Part shown: positions 1-8,688 of the stretch, piece after piece | Layout of the letters: the number at the start of each line of letters is the position of its first letter | How positions within the stretch are numbered: position 1 is the first letter of the stretch | Origin: Nonomuraea angiospora | GTDB lineage: Bacteria > Actinomycetota > Actinomycetes > Streptosporangiales > Streptosporangiaceae | Reading direction: 5' to 3' | NCBI RefSeq assembly: GCF_014873145.1 | Contig: NZ_JADBEK010000001.1 | Span: forward strand, 3,968,001-4,032,000 | Length of the DNA: 64,000 nucleotides | The notes under the pieces: generated by a model | What the model saw: only the letters and a program-made list of their open reading frames with translations | What the model was told of the DNA's origin: nothing | Database searches by the model: none | Translations under genes and position numbers: made by a program

Positions 1-114
1 GCGCGGGGCCGGCCGGCCTTCCGCGAAGGGTTATGGCGACGCAGGATGGTTTCCCAACGCATGCGCCAGGCGGGCACTCCACCCCCGGTGAAGTGCCCTG
101 CCGCAGAAGGTGAT

Positions 115-696
115 CTACCAGCGGCCGCCCGTGTGGAGCTGGCCGCGGACCGCGCCGTCGGGGAACTGAGCGGTGTGCAGGTTGGCGTACCAGTTCTTCG
201 GCTTCGCCTTGATGTCCCTGAGCAGGCTGCTCTTGACGCGAACGGAGCCGAAGCCGGTGTTGCCCCGAATCCTGCCGTTGGACAGCAGGTCGATGACGAC
301 GGGACCGTTCGTGCCGGCCTTGCCCCTGTGGATGTGGAAGGCGGTGGGCCTGCCGGTGTTCCTCCACTGGACGAAGTAGTAGAAGCGGTTGCCGCTGATG
401 CGGAACTTGGCGACCGCCACGCCGTTCGGGTCATTGACCTTCTTGCCCGGTTCGGGCACTTCGTTCCGGCCGAGGAGCCTGGCGGCGAAGTAGTACTTCC
501 TGGCCGCGCCGACCAGGTGGGCCTGGCTTTGCGCGGCGGAGACCTCGACCACCCGGACGGTCCGGGGCGCGGCGGCCGCGGGGGCGGCGATCACCGTGCC
601 GGTCACCACCGCCGCGACCACTCCTGCCGCCGCCGCGCCCCCGACCACGCGGTGCCACCCGATTCGCCCGCCGCTCGGCTGCTTACGCATGTTCAT
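115..696 (-). CDS. Secreted CHRD-domain protein
   Basis: The 193-residue product has a short basic N-terminus, a hydrophobic stretch at residues 14-38 and an Ala-rich cleavage zone near residue 40, so Sec export is likely. Residues 67-190 look like a CHRD domain, with RNEVPEPG near its start, FHIHRG in the middle and FPDGAVRGQL closing it. CHRD is named after chordin; its role in bacteria is unknown. I chose the ATG at 696 because GAGAAAG lies about nine bases upstream and the signal peptide begins there; starts further upstream would add 58 residues that do not look like a signal. A deleted paralogue lies at 7490-7672. Confidence 0.8.
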   Translation of the reverse strand: MNMRKQPSGGRIGWHRVVGGAAAAGVVAAVVTGTVIAAPAAAAPRTVRVVEVSAAQSQAHLVGAARKYYFAARLLGRNEVPEPGKKVNDPNGVAVAKFRISGNRFYYFVQWRNTGRPTAFHIHRGKAGTNGPVVIDLLSNGRIRGNTGFGSVRVKSSLLRDIKAKPKNWYANLHTAQFPDGAVRGQLHTGGRW

Positions 697-914
697 CGTG
701 CTCAACTTTCTCGATCGCCCATTGTGGCTTTTTGCCACCTGCAGAACAGTAGAGACGACGATAGTGGGGATTCTGTGCATTAATTCACATAACCCGTGTG
801 ATGAATGCCACAGCACCACGCCTGCAGAATCGGTGAGCCAATCCAGTAAATCTTCACTAGTTATCAACAAATGCTCAATTGATTTCCCGGCCGAGCCTTA
901 CTGCCATACCAGCT
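697..914. other. AT-rich intergenic stretch upstream of the CHRD gene
   Basis: This is one of the few clearly AT-rich stretches in the window, most marked at 770-900. It should carry the promoter of the minus-strand CHRD gene. I see no confident -35/-10 pair. It ends where the transposase relic begins, so part of it may be old insertion-sequence flank. Confidence 0.4.
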
Positions 915-1345
915 AAATGGCGGTCCTCCGTCAGGGACACGGGAATGGGCAGTAGCTCCCGCCACCTGGAGCATCTGTCCTGGCTCGCTACCTGTGCCCC
1001 GCCCGCCACCGCAGACTGCCGGCCCTCAGGCCGGACCGAACTCGTCGGCCTGGCCGTGGACGGCAAGACCCTGCGCGGCAGCCGCGCCAGCGAAGGCGTG
1101 ACCCCACCTGCTGGCCGCCACCCGCCACGACACCCAGACTCTCGTGGCCCAACGGCCGGCGGCCACTACGTGTTCATTCGTCAAAGGCAACCAGCCCACG
1201 CTCCTGAGCCGGCTCATGGCATTGCCCTGGCGCGAAGCAATCCTCAACGACCGCACCGACGAAACCGGACACAGCCGCCGCATGAAGATCTGCACTCCGC
1301 CCCCGGACCGCCGTTCACGCCGCCCAGGCGATCCGGCGCCGCGCC
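915..1345 (+). pseudogene. ISAs1-family transposase relic
   Basis: One reading frame carries LAVDGKTLRGSR, the hallmark of the N-terminal part of ISAs1-family transposases, at about 1047-1085. The sequence then continues in another frame as HLLAATRHDTQTLVAQ and FVKGNQPTLLS, which also match the family in the expected order. At least one frameshift separates the blocks. The DDE catalytic core and most of the usual length of roughly 370 residues are missing. No terminal inverted repeats or target duplications are visible. This is a dead fragment of an insertion sequence. Confidence 0.75.
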
Positions 1346-1573
1346 GGAGTCGGACTGGATGACGGACGTCGCCAAGGACGGCCACGGCTTCGTCGTCACA
1401 GACAGCCACAGCCACCTGCCCCTGGACACGGACAAGGCGCCGCTGCCGTCCCAGACAGTGCGCGCCACGGCTTCGCGGTGGGGACGTCCGCTCGGGCTCG
1501 ACCAAGCGGGTGGCCACCGCGGTCGGTGAAGGCGTGGGCGCCGGCTCCTCGGTGCACGCGGTCCTCGGCGGCT

Positions 1574-1610
1574 GAGCCGGCTCCCGCGCCGCGTACGCGG
1601 GAGCCGGCTC
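1574..1610 (-). terminator. Rho-independent-type hairpin after the VOC gene
   Basis: Two perfect 15-base arms (1574-1588 and 1596-1610, GAGCCGGCTCCCGCG and its complement) enclose a 7-base loop. It lies 23 bases past the stop of the minus-strand VOC gene. There is no T-run, as is usual in high-GC actinomycetes. Confidence 0.75.
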
Positions 1611-1633
1611 GCACCGTGACGGACGCCGGCGGG

Positions 1634-2068
1634 TCAGACGCCGACGGCCATGACCTCCAGCTGGATGTTGTCGATGTCCCGGAAGACGACTACGGAGTAG
1701 ACGAAAGGCTCCTTGACGCTCTGGATGCCCGAGTGGGCGACGCCGAGGCTGTCGAGCCAGTCCGCCCAGGCAAGGAGCCCTTCGCGCCCCTCCACGTGAA
1801 GGGAGATGTGGTCGAGGCCGGTGCGGACCTCGTCGAACTCCTCACCCTGGTTGCCGGCATTGTGGTGCAGGCCGATGGCCAGGCCGGTGTGGGGCTCGAT
1901 GACGAGCTTCGCGTACCCGGTCCACTCGCGGCCGTAGTGCGGAAGATCTCCGTCCACGAGCTCGGCCTGGAAGACTTTCTGGTACCACGCCACGCTGGCT
2001 TGCAGGTTCCTGACGGTGAAGGCGACATGGTGCAGGCCGCTGAAGGAAGGCGCGAGAGAGTCGCTCAT
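1634..2068 (-). CDS. VOC (glyoxalase/dioxygenase) family protein
   Basis: A single vicinal-oxygen-chelate module of 144 residues. It opens with LHHVAFTVRNLQASVAWY, the typical first beta-alpha unit, has a second half starting LDHISLHV, and ends IQLEVMAV. Candidate metal ligands are the His in LHHVAF, the His in LDHISL and the Glu in QLEVM. Substrate cannot be read from the sequence; such proteins include glyoxalases, dioxygenases and resistance proteins. The start at 2068 is preferred over the ATG at 2086 because GAGGAA lies six bases before it. The next gene upstream on the same strand is the PfpI-like gene, about 110 bases away. Confidence 0.85.
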   Translation of the reverse strand: MSDSLAPSFSGLHHVAFTVRNLQASVAWYQKVFQAELVDGDLPHYGREWTGYAKLVIEPHTGLAIGLHHNAGNQGEEFDEVRTGLDHISLHVEGREGLLAWADWLDSLGVAHSGIQSVKEPFVYSVVVFRDIDNIQLEVMAVGV

Positions 2069-2178
2069 CTGTGATTCCTCGTTCATGAGTGGATGACGCT
2101 GTCCCGCCGATCGGCGAGACAGAAGGTGAGCTGTTCCGGTGGTAGGGCGGGCGGCCGTCGAGCATCCCCAGAGCCGGG

Positions 2179-2868
2179 CTAGGCCGTCCTGGTGCCGGCC
2201 AGCGCGATCAGCTCGGCCGCGGCCGGTCCGGAGGAGGCCGGGTTCTGCCCGGTGATGAGCAGCCCGTCGGTCACCACGTACGCCTCGAAGTCGCCCTTCT
2301 TGGAGAAGTCGGCGCCCTTGGCGATCAGCTCGTCCTCCACCAGGAAGGGCACCACCTTCGTCAGGCCCATGGCCTCTTCCTCGCTGTCGGTGAAGCCGGT
2401 CACCCGCCGGCCCGCCACCAGCGCGCCGCCGTCCGGGGTCCTCGCGTGACGCAGCACACCCGGCGCATGGCACACCAGCGCCAGCGGCTTGCCCGACGCC
2501 ACGATCCGCTCGATCAGCCTGATCGACGCCTCGTCCTCCGCCAGGTCCCACAGCGGGCCGTGCCCACCCGGGTAGAAGACCGTGTCGAAGTCGTCGGCCG
2601 ACACCCTGTCCAGCGGCACCGTCGCAGCCAGCTGCGCCTCCGCCTGAGCGTCGGCCTCGAACCGGCGGGTCTGGTCGGTCTTGAACTGCTCCTCGTTGCT
2701 CTTGGGATCCAGCGGCGCCCGCCCACCCTTCGGCGAGGCCAGCGTGATCTCCCATCCGGCGTCCTTGAACCGGTAGTACGGCGCGGCCAGCTCTTCCAGC
2801 CAGAACCCGGTCTTACGCCCGGTGTCGCCCAGCCGGTCATGCGAGGTCAGAACGATCAAAACCTTCAA
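2179..2868 (-). CDS. DJ-1/PfpI superfamily protein (type 1 glutamine amidotransferase-like)
   Basis: The 229-residue product matches the DJ-1/PfpI class I amidotransferase-like fold. KVLIVLTSH forms the first strand, GFWLEEL carries a conserved acidic residue (Glu25 or 26), and VFYPGGHGPLWDL is followed by the nucleophile elbow ALVCHAPG with Cys133. Members act as stress-related hydrolases, chaperones or methylglyoxal deglycases; which applies here is unknown. I place the start at a TTG (2868) with GAGGAG seven bases upstream, directly before the first strand. An upstream ATG at 3045 would add 59 residues with no family resemblance. Confidence 0.82.
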   Translation of the reverse strand: MKVLIVLTSHDRLGDTGRKTGFWLEELAAPYYRFKDAGWEITLASPKGGRAPLDPKSNEEQFKTDQTRRFEADAQAEAQLAATVPLDRVSADDFDTVFYPGGHGPLWDLAEDEASIRLIERIVASGKPLALVCHAPGVLRHARTPDGGALVAGRRVTGFTDSEEEAMGLTKVVPFLVEDELIAKGADFSKKGDFEAYVVTDGLLITGQNPASSGPAAAELIALAGTRTA

Positions 2869-3133
2869 GGTCCCGCTCCTCGTCTCGTCCCTGGACTTCG
2901 ATGACCACCCGCACCCTCCACCATCGGGCGCATCATCTCGTCGCTTATGTCCGAAACGTACGGGGTGTGCTCTTGATAAGTGCTGGACAGCAAGTGGAAC
3001 GCGCGTCCTGTCGTCCGAGGCGGGCTGGACCAGCAGAGCGCGCACTCCCCCAGCGATCAGCTGAGCATTGTTGACGGCGAGTGGACGCTTACTGGATTCG
3101 TCGCCGACGGCCGATCTTCAGGGGACGGCGCGA

Positions 3134-6100
3134 TCAGTGGCCGGCCGGCTCCTCGTCGAGTTCTGCCACGAACTCTTCGGCGCGGCGGGCGAACAGGTGG
3201 GCCTCGCGTTCGGTCGACAACGCCCAGGCCTTCTCGGCGGCGGCCCGGACCACGGCCGCGGGCTCGCCGAGGGCCTGCAGCAGCCGCGCCCGCAGCAACA
3301 GGAGCAGGCCTTCCGGGTAACGCTGGCCACAGGTGTCGAGGTAGTAGTCGGCCTTGTCGAGGGCGGCGGCGGCCGCGGCCGGTGCCCCGGCCGCGAGATG
3401 CATCTCGCCGAGCAGCCCGTACCAGGTGGCGACGCACGAGAGCGGCGGGTCCAGGAGGTTCGCGGCGATGATCCGCTCGGCCTCCACCGCGGCGCCGGCC
3501 TGGTCCTCGCCGGTGACGGCCAGCGCCCAGCACCGGGCCAGCCGCTGGTAGGTGCCGAGGTAGACGAAGGAGAAGTCCGGGTCCACGGCCATCCCCCGCT
3601 CCACGGCGCGAAGCGCCCAGGTGGGGTCGCCGACGAGCGACGCGGTCCTGGCGACGATGGCGGCCCAGATCGTGACCGCGTACGGGTCGTCGCCCGCGTC
3701 GGCCTCCAGCGTGTCGAGCAGCGCCCGTGCCTTTTCGACCTCACCGTGCAGTGCGGTGATCTCGGCGAGCATTCCGGCCATGAGCAGCTGCAGGTCGTGC
3801 CGGACCGGGTTGTCCTCGCGCCTGGCGAGGTCGTGGAGCATGATCTGGTTGGACTCGTTCAGCAATCGGACGGCCTCGCCGATGTTGCCGATGTCCCACT
3901 GGTGCAGGCCCCAGGCTTCCAGGCCGTAGGCGTACACGATCGGGTCGCTGGACGCCTTGCCCTGATCGAACAGCCGGCGCGCCAGCGGCCCGCTGCGGTC
4001 GAGCTCGATGGCCTGAGCGTGCATGACCCAGCGGGAGAAGAGGAAGTCGGTGGCCTCCACTTCCCGGCCGAGGTCACGGGCCAGTTGCTCGGCACGTTCC
4101 AGCGCGTCGACTGCCGCCGCCCCGTACATCGACCGCATCCCGACGACCGCGGTGAGCTGCACCAGCGCAGACAACTCCAGCTCGGCCCGGCCCGCCGCCC
4201 GCGCGACCCTCGCGGCCTTGCGCAGGTGGCCCTCGGCGGCCTCGAACGCCGACTTGGCCGCGGCGCGGCGGCCGGCGCGCACCATGGCCTGCGCGGTCCG
4301 GGCCGGGTCCGCCAGCGGGCCGGCGGCCCACAGGTGGTAGGCCAGGCGCTCGGCGACGGACTCGCCCTCCGGGTCGGCGTGCTCCAGCGCGTCGGCGACG
4401 CTCAGGTGCAGCCGAGGCGTGCGCCGCGCAGGCGTGGTCCCGGCCACCGACTCGCGGACCAGGTCGTGCGCGAACCGGAACAGGTACGGATCTTCGGGGG
4501 CCGGCCCGAGCAGGCCGAGCGCCTCCAGCGGTTCGAGGCGTTCGAGGCAGGCCGCGACGTCGAGGCCGGCGGCGCGGGCGAGCAGGCCGAGGTCGACGTC
4601 CCGGCCGATGAGCGCGGCGACCTGGAGCAGGCCCCGGGCGCTGTCGTCGAGGCCGGCCATCCGGTCGCGGACGACGTCGCGCACGGTGGACGGCACCCCC
4701 GTCCGGGCCACAGCGTCGTGGGTGAGCTCACCCACGCCGGCGAGTAATCGGGACAGTTCCCGGACGAAGAACGGGTTGCCGGCGGTACGGGCGTAGATGC
4801 TGCGGGCGGCGGCGGGACCGGGACGCCGGCCGGTCTCGCCGTGAACGATCTCGGCCACCTCGGCCACGTTGAGCGGGCCGAGGTTGATGCGGTGATGGCC
4901 GGGCAGCCGGCTCGCCGCGGCGAGCATGCGCGACAGCTCCGTGCCGGGCGTGGGCGCGCGGTCGCGCAGCGCGCCGATGGCCAAGGTGCCACGCGGCAGC
5001 CGGGCCGCCAGATGACTGCCCAGGTGCAACGAGGCGACGTCGGCCCACTGGAGGTCGTCGATGACGAGCAGCACCGGCCGCTGCGCCGAGACCTCGCCGA
5101 TGGCGGCCACGACCCGTTCGAACAGCCGGAACTGCCCGCCACCGACCGGCACCGCCGGTGCGGCGACGCCTTCGTCGCCCGGGTTGACCAGGCGGCCCAA
5201 TTCGCCGGCGACCCACTTCTCCCGCGCCGCGGCGGGCATCGCGTCCAGGATGGCGCCGACCGCCTGCACCCAGGGCCACATCGACGGCGTACCGTCGCCC
5301 TCCAGGCAGCGGCCCCAGACGACGAGCGCGCCACGCCGAGCCGCCTCGGCGGCGATCTCCTCCAGCAGGCGGGTCTTGCCCACCCCCGGCTCACCCTCGA
5401 CGGCGACCAGCGCCCTGCCGCCGGCGAGCGCCGATTCCGCCGCCTGCCGCAGCACCGACAGTTCCTCGGTCCGGCCGACCAGGCCCATGGCAGGCGGTTT
5501 CGCGGATGCGGGGCCGCCTTGCCAGGGCGCCGGCGGTTGCCCGGCGGGCTGGCCGTCGGCCGGCCGCACCGCCGGTGCCGAAGTCTCGCTCAGCACCTGC
5601 CGGTGCGCCTCCCGCAAAGCCGGGCCGGGATCGATGCCGAGCTCCTCGGCCAGGCGGGTACGGATCGTCCGGAACACCGACAGCGCCTGCGCCTGCTGCC
5701 CGGCGGCGCCCAGAGTGGAGACGAGGCTCGCCTGCACGGGCTCGTGCAACGGAGCCATCGAGGCGGCCAGCTGCAAAGGCGGCAGCATTCGCTCCGGCCG
5801 GCCCAGCGACACCGCGAGCTCGGCCGCCGCCACGCACGCTCCCAAGAACTCGCCGTCCAGCCCCGCGAAGATCGACATCGCGGCCGGGCCGTAGGTCAGC
5901 CCCTCACCCGCGGAGCCCTGCCAGAGCCCCAACGCCTCCACGTAGGAGTCGAGCGCCGCTTCCCGCCGCTGCTCCGTGAGGGCTTCCCCCGCCGCCTGGA
6001 CGAGCTCCCGGAAGACGGCCAGATCCAGCATGCCGGTCTCGGCCACGAACAGATAACCGTTGCCCCGGCGCCGCAGGTACGAGCCGCTCCCGCGGATCGG

Positions 6101-6433
6101 GAGCTCCGGCTCCAGCAGCCGCCGCAACGCGCCGACATACTTGTGGATGACGTTGACAGCACTGGCGGGAGCGTCGTCGTCCCACATCAGATCGACCAGC
6201 TCGCCCGTGCTGATCACCCGGCCCTCCCGGGCCAGGAGCAGAGCCAGCAGGTAGGCCTGCTGCCGGGGGCCTGCGTCCAGCTCGACACCGCCACGCCACA
6301 GCCGTAACGGACCGAGAATCTGCAGACGCAGGCAGCTGCCGGATGCCGACCCGGCCTCACCACCTGAGCCCGCCGGACGAACTGGCACAGCCACGCCTGT
6401 CAACCCCCCTGCATCGAGATGACGGATGGTCAA
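3134..6433 (-). CDS. Large SARP-type regulator with STAND ATPase and TPR-like repeats (AfsR-like)
   Basis: This 1099-residue regulator has three parts. Residues 34-130 form an OmpR-type winged helix (QILGPLRLW, then a DLMWDD block). Residues 135-280 are a bacterial transcriptional activation domain (DPGPALREAHRQVL at its end). From about 318 there is an AAA/STAND ATPase with Walker A GEPGVGKT (347-354) and Walker B LLVIDDLQWAD (455-465). The last 400 residues are helical TPR-like repeats. SARPs activate secondary-metabolite promoters by binding heptamer repeats. No C-terminal LuxR helix-turn-helix is present. No biosynthetic cluster lies next to it, so its target is unclear. A 47-bp relic of the same gene family lies in the opposite orientation at 6626-6672. 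Confidence 0.9.
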   Translation of the reverse strand: MTIRHLDAGGLTGVAVPVRPAGSGGEAGSASGSCLRLQILGPLRLWRGGVELDAGPRQQAYLLALLLAREGRVISTGELVDLMWDDDAPASAVNVIHKYVGALRRLLEPELPIRGSGSYLRRRGNGYLFVAETGMLDLAVFRELVQAAGEALTEQRREAALDSYVEALGLWQGSAGEGLTYGPAAMSIFAGLDGEFLGACVAAAELAVSLGRPERMLPPLQLAASMAPLHEPVQASLVSTLGAAGQQAQALSVFRTIRTRLAEELGIDPGPALREAHRQVLSETSAPAVRPADGQPAGQPPAPWQGGPASAKPPAMGLVGRTEELSVLRQAAESALAGGRALVAVEGEPGVGKTRLLEEIAAEAARRGALVVWGRCLEGDGTPSMWPWVQAVGAILDAMPAAAREKWVAGELGRLVNPGDEGVAAPAVPVGGGQFRLFERVVAAIGEVSAQRPVLLVIDDLQWADVASLHLGSHLAARLPRGTLAIGALRDRAPTPGTELSRMLAAASRLPGHHRINLGPLNVAEVAEIVHGETGRRPGPAAARSIYARTAGNPFFVRELSRLLAGVGELTHDAVARTGVPSTVRDVVRDRMAGLDDSARGLLQVAALIGRDVDLGLLARAAGLDVAACLERLEPLEALGLLGPAPEDPYLFRFAHDLVRESVAGTTPARRTPRLHLSVADALEHADPEGESVAERLAYHLWAAGPLADPARTAQAMVRAGRRAAAKSAFEAAEGHLRKAARVARAAGRAELELSALVQLTAVVGMRSMYGAAAVDALERAEQLARDLGREVEATDFLFSRWVMHAQAIELDRSGPLARRLFDQGKASSDPIVYAYGLEAWGLHQWDIGNIGEAVRLLNESNQIMLHDLARREDNPVRHDLQLLMAGMLAEITALHGEVEKARALLDTLEADAGDDPYAVTIWAAIVARTASLVGDPTWALRAVERGMAVDPDFSFVYLGTYQRLARCWALAVTGEDQAGAAVEAERIIAANLLDPPLSCVATWYGLLGEMHLAAGAPAAAAAALDKADYYLDTCGQRYPEGLLLLLRARLLQALGEPAAVVRAAAEKAWALSTEREAHLFARRAEEFVAELDEEPAGH

Positions 6434-6920
6434 CTGTGCGGGACGAGTTTACGACTCGCAAGCCTTGCAGGAAATCCGCTGCACAGGTGAGCGGCAGGCC
6501 GTTTCAGGGCCCGGGTTCAACAGGAAGCCACTGCTTTCCACAGGACATATACCCCGGGATGGAAGGCGGTACATAGGTGCGTCGGATAACGCTCTTCGAC
6601 GCAACGATCACGGCCGGGGGCCTGATGCGCGCCGGCCGCCGCGCCGCGGCCAAGTCCGCGTTCGAGGCCGCCACGCTCAGCAGGAGGCCCGCCAGGTGAT
6701 AGCTATTCCAAGAAATTTCAGGACGTGTGTGGAAAAGTACGTGGTCGTCTTCACCGGGACTTCGGCAAGCTCCTCGAGGTTCCGCGCAGAGGCCGCCGTC
6801 TGGGCGATGCCTTCGGACGAGAGCCGAAACGACTAACTGACATTCCCCCGGCTGTCACGGCACGCTGCTCCAGCATGCGCCGCGACCGACAGCGCGGGAA
6901 AGCACCTGGAGGGCGAACGT
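6434..6920. other. Gene-poor intergenic stretch with regulator debris
   Basis: No convincing open gene is present. The stretch contains a fragment matching the SARP-ATPase regulator (listed separately) and short AT-richer patches near 6540-6580 and 6700-6740. It should also hold the promoters of the divergent SARP and Rieske genes, which I cannot place. Confidence 0.5.
6626..6672 (+). pseudogene. Fragment of a SARP/ATPase regulator gene
   Basis: Read on the plus strand this encodes RAGRRAAAKSAFEAA, matching residues encoded by the minus strand around 4236-4283 of the SARP regulator. By eye 46 of 47 bases agree. It lies in inverted orientation to the intact gene and has no flanking similarity that I can see, so it is a relic of a second copy or a small inverted duplication. 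Confidence 0.65.
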
Positions 6921-7460
6921 ATGTGCACGATGTCTGGTCAGGAATGCCAGGCACGCCGAGCCGTGACCGATGACCGGCGGGAAGAACAGCTTCCGACGGG
7001 CGCCGCGGCGGGCACCTCTCGCCGCGCCGCCATCGTGGGCGTGGGAGGCGCCGGTCTGATGACCGTCTTGGCCGCCTGCGCCGGCAACGGCGAGACCAGC
7101 GCCGACGCCGGCCCCTCCGCCTCCCGGACCTCCGCACCCGCCGGAGACACCGCCACGTCCCCCGCCGCGAAGAGCAGCGCCATCCTCGCCAAGACCTCCG
7201 ACATTCCCAAGGAGGGCGGCAAGGTCTTTCCGGACCAGAAGGTCGTCGTGGTCCAGCCGTCCGCGGGCAAGTTCCGGGCTTACAGCGCCGTTTGCACCCA
7301 CCGGGGATGCACGGTGAGCGACGTCTCCTCCGGGATGATCAACTGCCCGTGTCACGGCAGCATGTTCTGGCTGGACGGCAAGGTCATGGGCGGCCCGGCC
7401 ACCAAGCCCTTGCCCGAGGTGCCGATCAAGGTCGACGGCGACACCATCTCGCTCGCCTGA
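6921..7460 (+). CDS. Rieske (2Fe-2S) lipoprotein
   Basis: A 179-residue exported iron-sulfur protein. A twin-arginine motif (SRRAAIVG, residues 33-40) leads a hydrophobic segment that ends in the lipobox LAAC, with Cys53 as the lipidation site. After an Ala/Ser-rich linker, the Rieske fold shows box 1 CTHRGC (Cys125, His127, Cys130) and box 2 CPCHGSMF (Cys142, Cys144, His145). Cys125, His127, Cys142 and His145 should hold the cluster and Cys130/Cys144 should form the disulfide. Tat export of a folded cluster protein is expected. The redox partner is not encoded nearby. GGAGG lies eight bases before the ATG. Confidence 0.92.
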   Translation: MCTMSGQECQARRAVTDDRREEQLPTGAAAGTSRRAAIVGVGGAGLMTVLAACAGNGETSADAGPSASRTSAPAGDTATSPAAKSSAILAKTSDIPKEGGKVFPDQKVVVVQPSAGKFRAYSAVCTHRGCTVSDVSSGMINCPCHGSMFWLDGKVMGGPATKPLPEVPIKVDGDTISLA

Positions 7461-7489
7461 CCTCGGCAGGCCGCCCCACCAGAGCCCAA

Positions 7490-7672
7490 CTGTCGATCAT
7501 CGTCACCGAGCTGTTCGGCGCGAACGAGGTGCCCGAACGGGGCAAGAAGGTCAACGACCGGGACGGCTTGGCCATCGCCAAGTTCCGCATCAGGGGCGCC
7601 CGGTTCTCCTGCTCCGTCCAGTTCCCCGACGGCGCGGTGCGTGGCCGGCTCCACGAGGGCGGCCACCGGTAG
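7490..7672 (+). pseudogene. CHRD-domain gene fragment with internal deletion
   Basis: The frame encodes NEVPERGKKVNDRDG followed by FSCSVQFPDGAVRGRLHEGG. These match the beginning and the end of the CHRD domain of the gene at 115-696, but about 60 residues between them are missing. The join falls at CAG, present at both ends of the missing part in the intact paralogue. There is no signal peptide and no good start codon. Confidence 0.75.
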
Positions 7673-7823
7673 ATCGACCGCGCCGGTCGAGGCAGACGGA
7701 CCTCAAGCCGGGCGCGTGCCGGGCCGGTGGCATCGCACCAGGCCTGGCACGGCGGTCAAGCGCGATCAGTTGTGGCCCCTCTCGCGAAGCCCTCTTGAGG
7801 ATGACCCCTGCGATCATGACTGC

Positions 7824-7847
7824 GCGGCCCCGTCATACGGGGCCCGC
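7824..7847 (+). terminator. GC-rich hairpin upstream of the SRPBCC gene
   Basis: GGCCCCGT and ACGGGGCC face each other across a 3-base loop. It lies 26 bases before the SRPBCC start, so it may be a terminator for transcription coming from the Rieske gene or a leader hairpin. Confidence 0.45.
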
Positions 7848-7873
7848 ATCCTTCGACGAGTGAGAGGCAAACG

Positions 7874-8317
7874 ATGCCGCAGACCACGCTCCGCAGCGTC
7901 TTCCACGTCCCTGCCCCGCCGTCCGCGGTGCTCGCGCACCTTGGCGAACCCTCGAACTACGTCGGCCTGTCACCGCTCGTGGTGGCGGTACGCGACGTGC
8001 GCAGGACGCCCGGCGAGTCCCGGTTCGTGTCCGTGGAGCGGTTCCACTTCTTCGGCTTCGTGAAGTACGACAACCTGATCGAGGTGACGCTGCGCGCCGC
8101 CGGCGACACGGTTGAGGGCGAGGTGCGCAGCCCCGGCGGGGTGTGGCTCGACTTCCGGTTCGCCCTGGCCGCGGACGGCGAGGGGACCCAGGTCGAGGAC
8201 GTGCTGACGGTGCGCGCGACGATGCGGCCGCTGCTGTGGTACGCGGCCCGCAAGGCCCGCGAGGTGCAGCTCGCCCGCGGGGACATCCTCGCCGGACGTG
8301 CCGCGACCATGCTGTGA
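7874..8317 (+). CDS. SRPBCC family protein (polyketide cyclase/START-like)
   Basis: The 147-residue product begins with FHVPAPPSAVLAHLGEPSNYVGLSP, the usual first helix-and-grip of the SRPBCC/START fold. It then alternates long strands and closes with a C-terminal helix (LLWYAARKAREVQLARG). Such proteins bind hydrophobic ligands or act as cyclases, dehydratases or co-chaperones. No catalytic signature tells which. It stands alone, with a relic region before it and a gene-free gap behind. Confidence 0.8.
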   Translation: MPQTTLRSVFHVPAPPSAVLAHLGEPSNYVGLSPLVVAVRDVRRTPGESRFVSVERFHFFGFVKYDNLIEVTLRAAGDTVEGEVRSPGGVWLDFRFALAADGEGTQVEDVLTVRATMRPLLWYAARKAREVQLARGDILAGRAATML

Positions 8318-8688
8318 ACGTCCCGCCCGGCCCCGTGCCGCGCCGCCCAGCCGGTGCGGCCACTCGAGTGGGCCGAGCGCTGCACCGGCCGAGCGGGCGC
8401 CGGTCGTGACGGACGGTTTCTGTTCCGGCCGCGCCGCACGACCCCGCAGGCCGCAAACCTTGGCGGATGTCTGGCGGTTGGAGGTGCCGTACGCGGCCTC
8501 GAGCCTGTTCCGCCGGCGCACGTCCCACACGCCACTGCGCGCCGCCGCCCGATCCAAGGGACAACAAGTCGCACGTGGCGCCCGTACGGCGGGTGCGTAC
8601 CGCGTGGCGAGACAAGAGGTGGTCGAGACAGCCTTCCGTACCACTTGGCACTGGACGTGCCGCTGCTGCGGAGGGGAGTGTGCGGATG
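8318..8688. other. Gene-free stretch
   Basis: No frame with plausible protein content, start signal and family match was found on either strand. The stretch separates the convergent SRPBCC and alcohol dehydrogenase genes. I see no strong hairpin. Confidence 0.4.

Noticed and set aside
3068..4747. 559-codon plus-strand frame opposite the SARP regulator
   Set aside because: Antisense shadow of a gene with clear domains on the other strand.
3134..6433. SARP regulator as part of an antibiotic biosynthesis cluster
   Set aside because: No polyketide synthase, NRPS, terpene or other core biosynthetic gene lies in the window.
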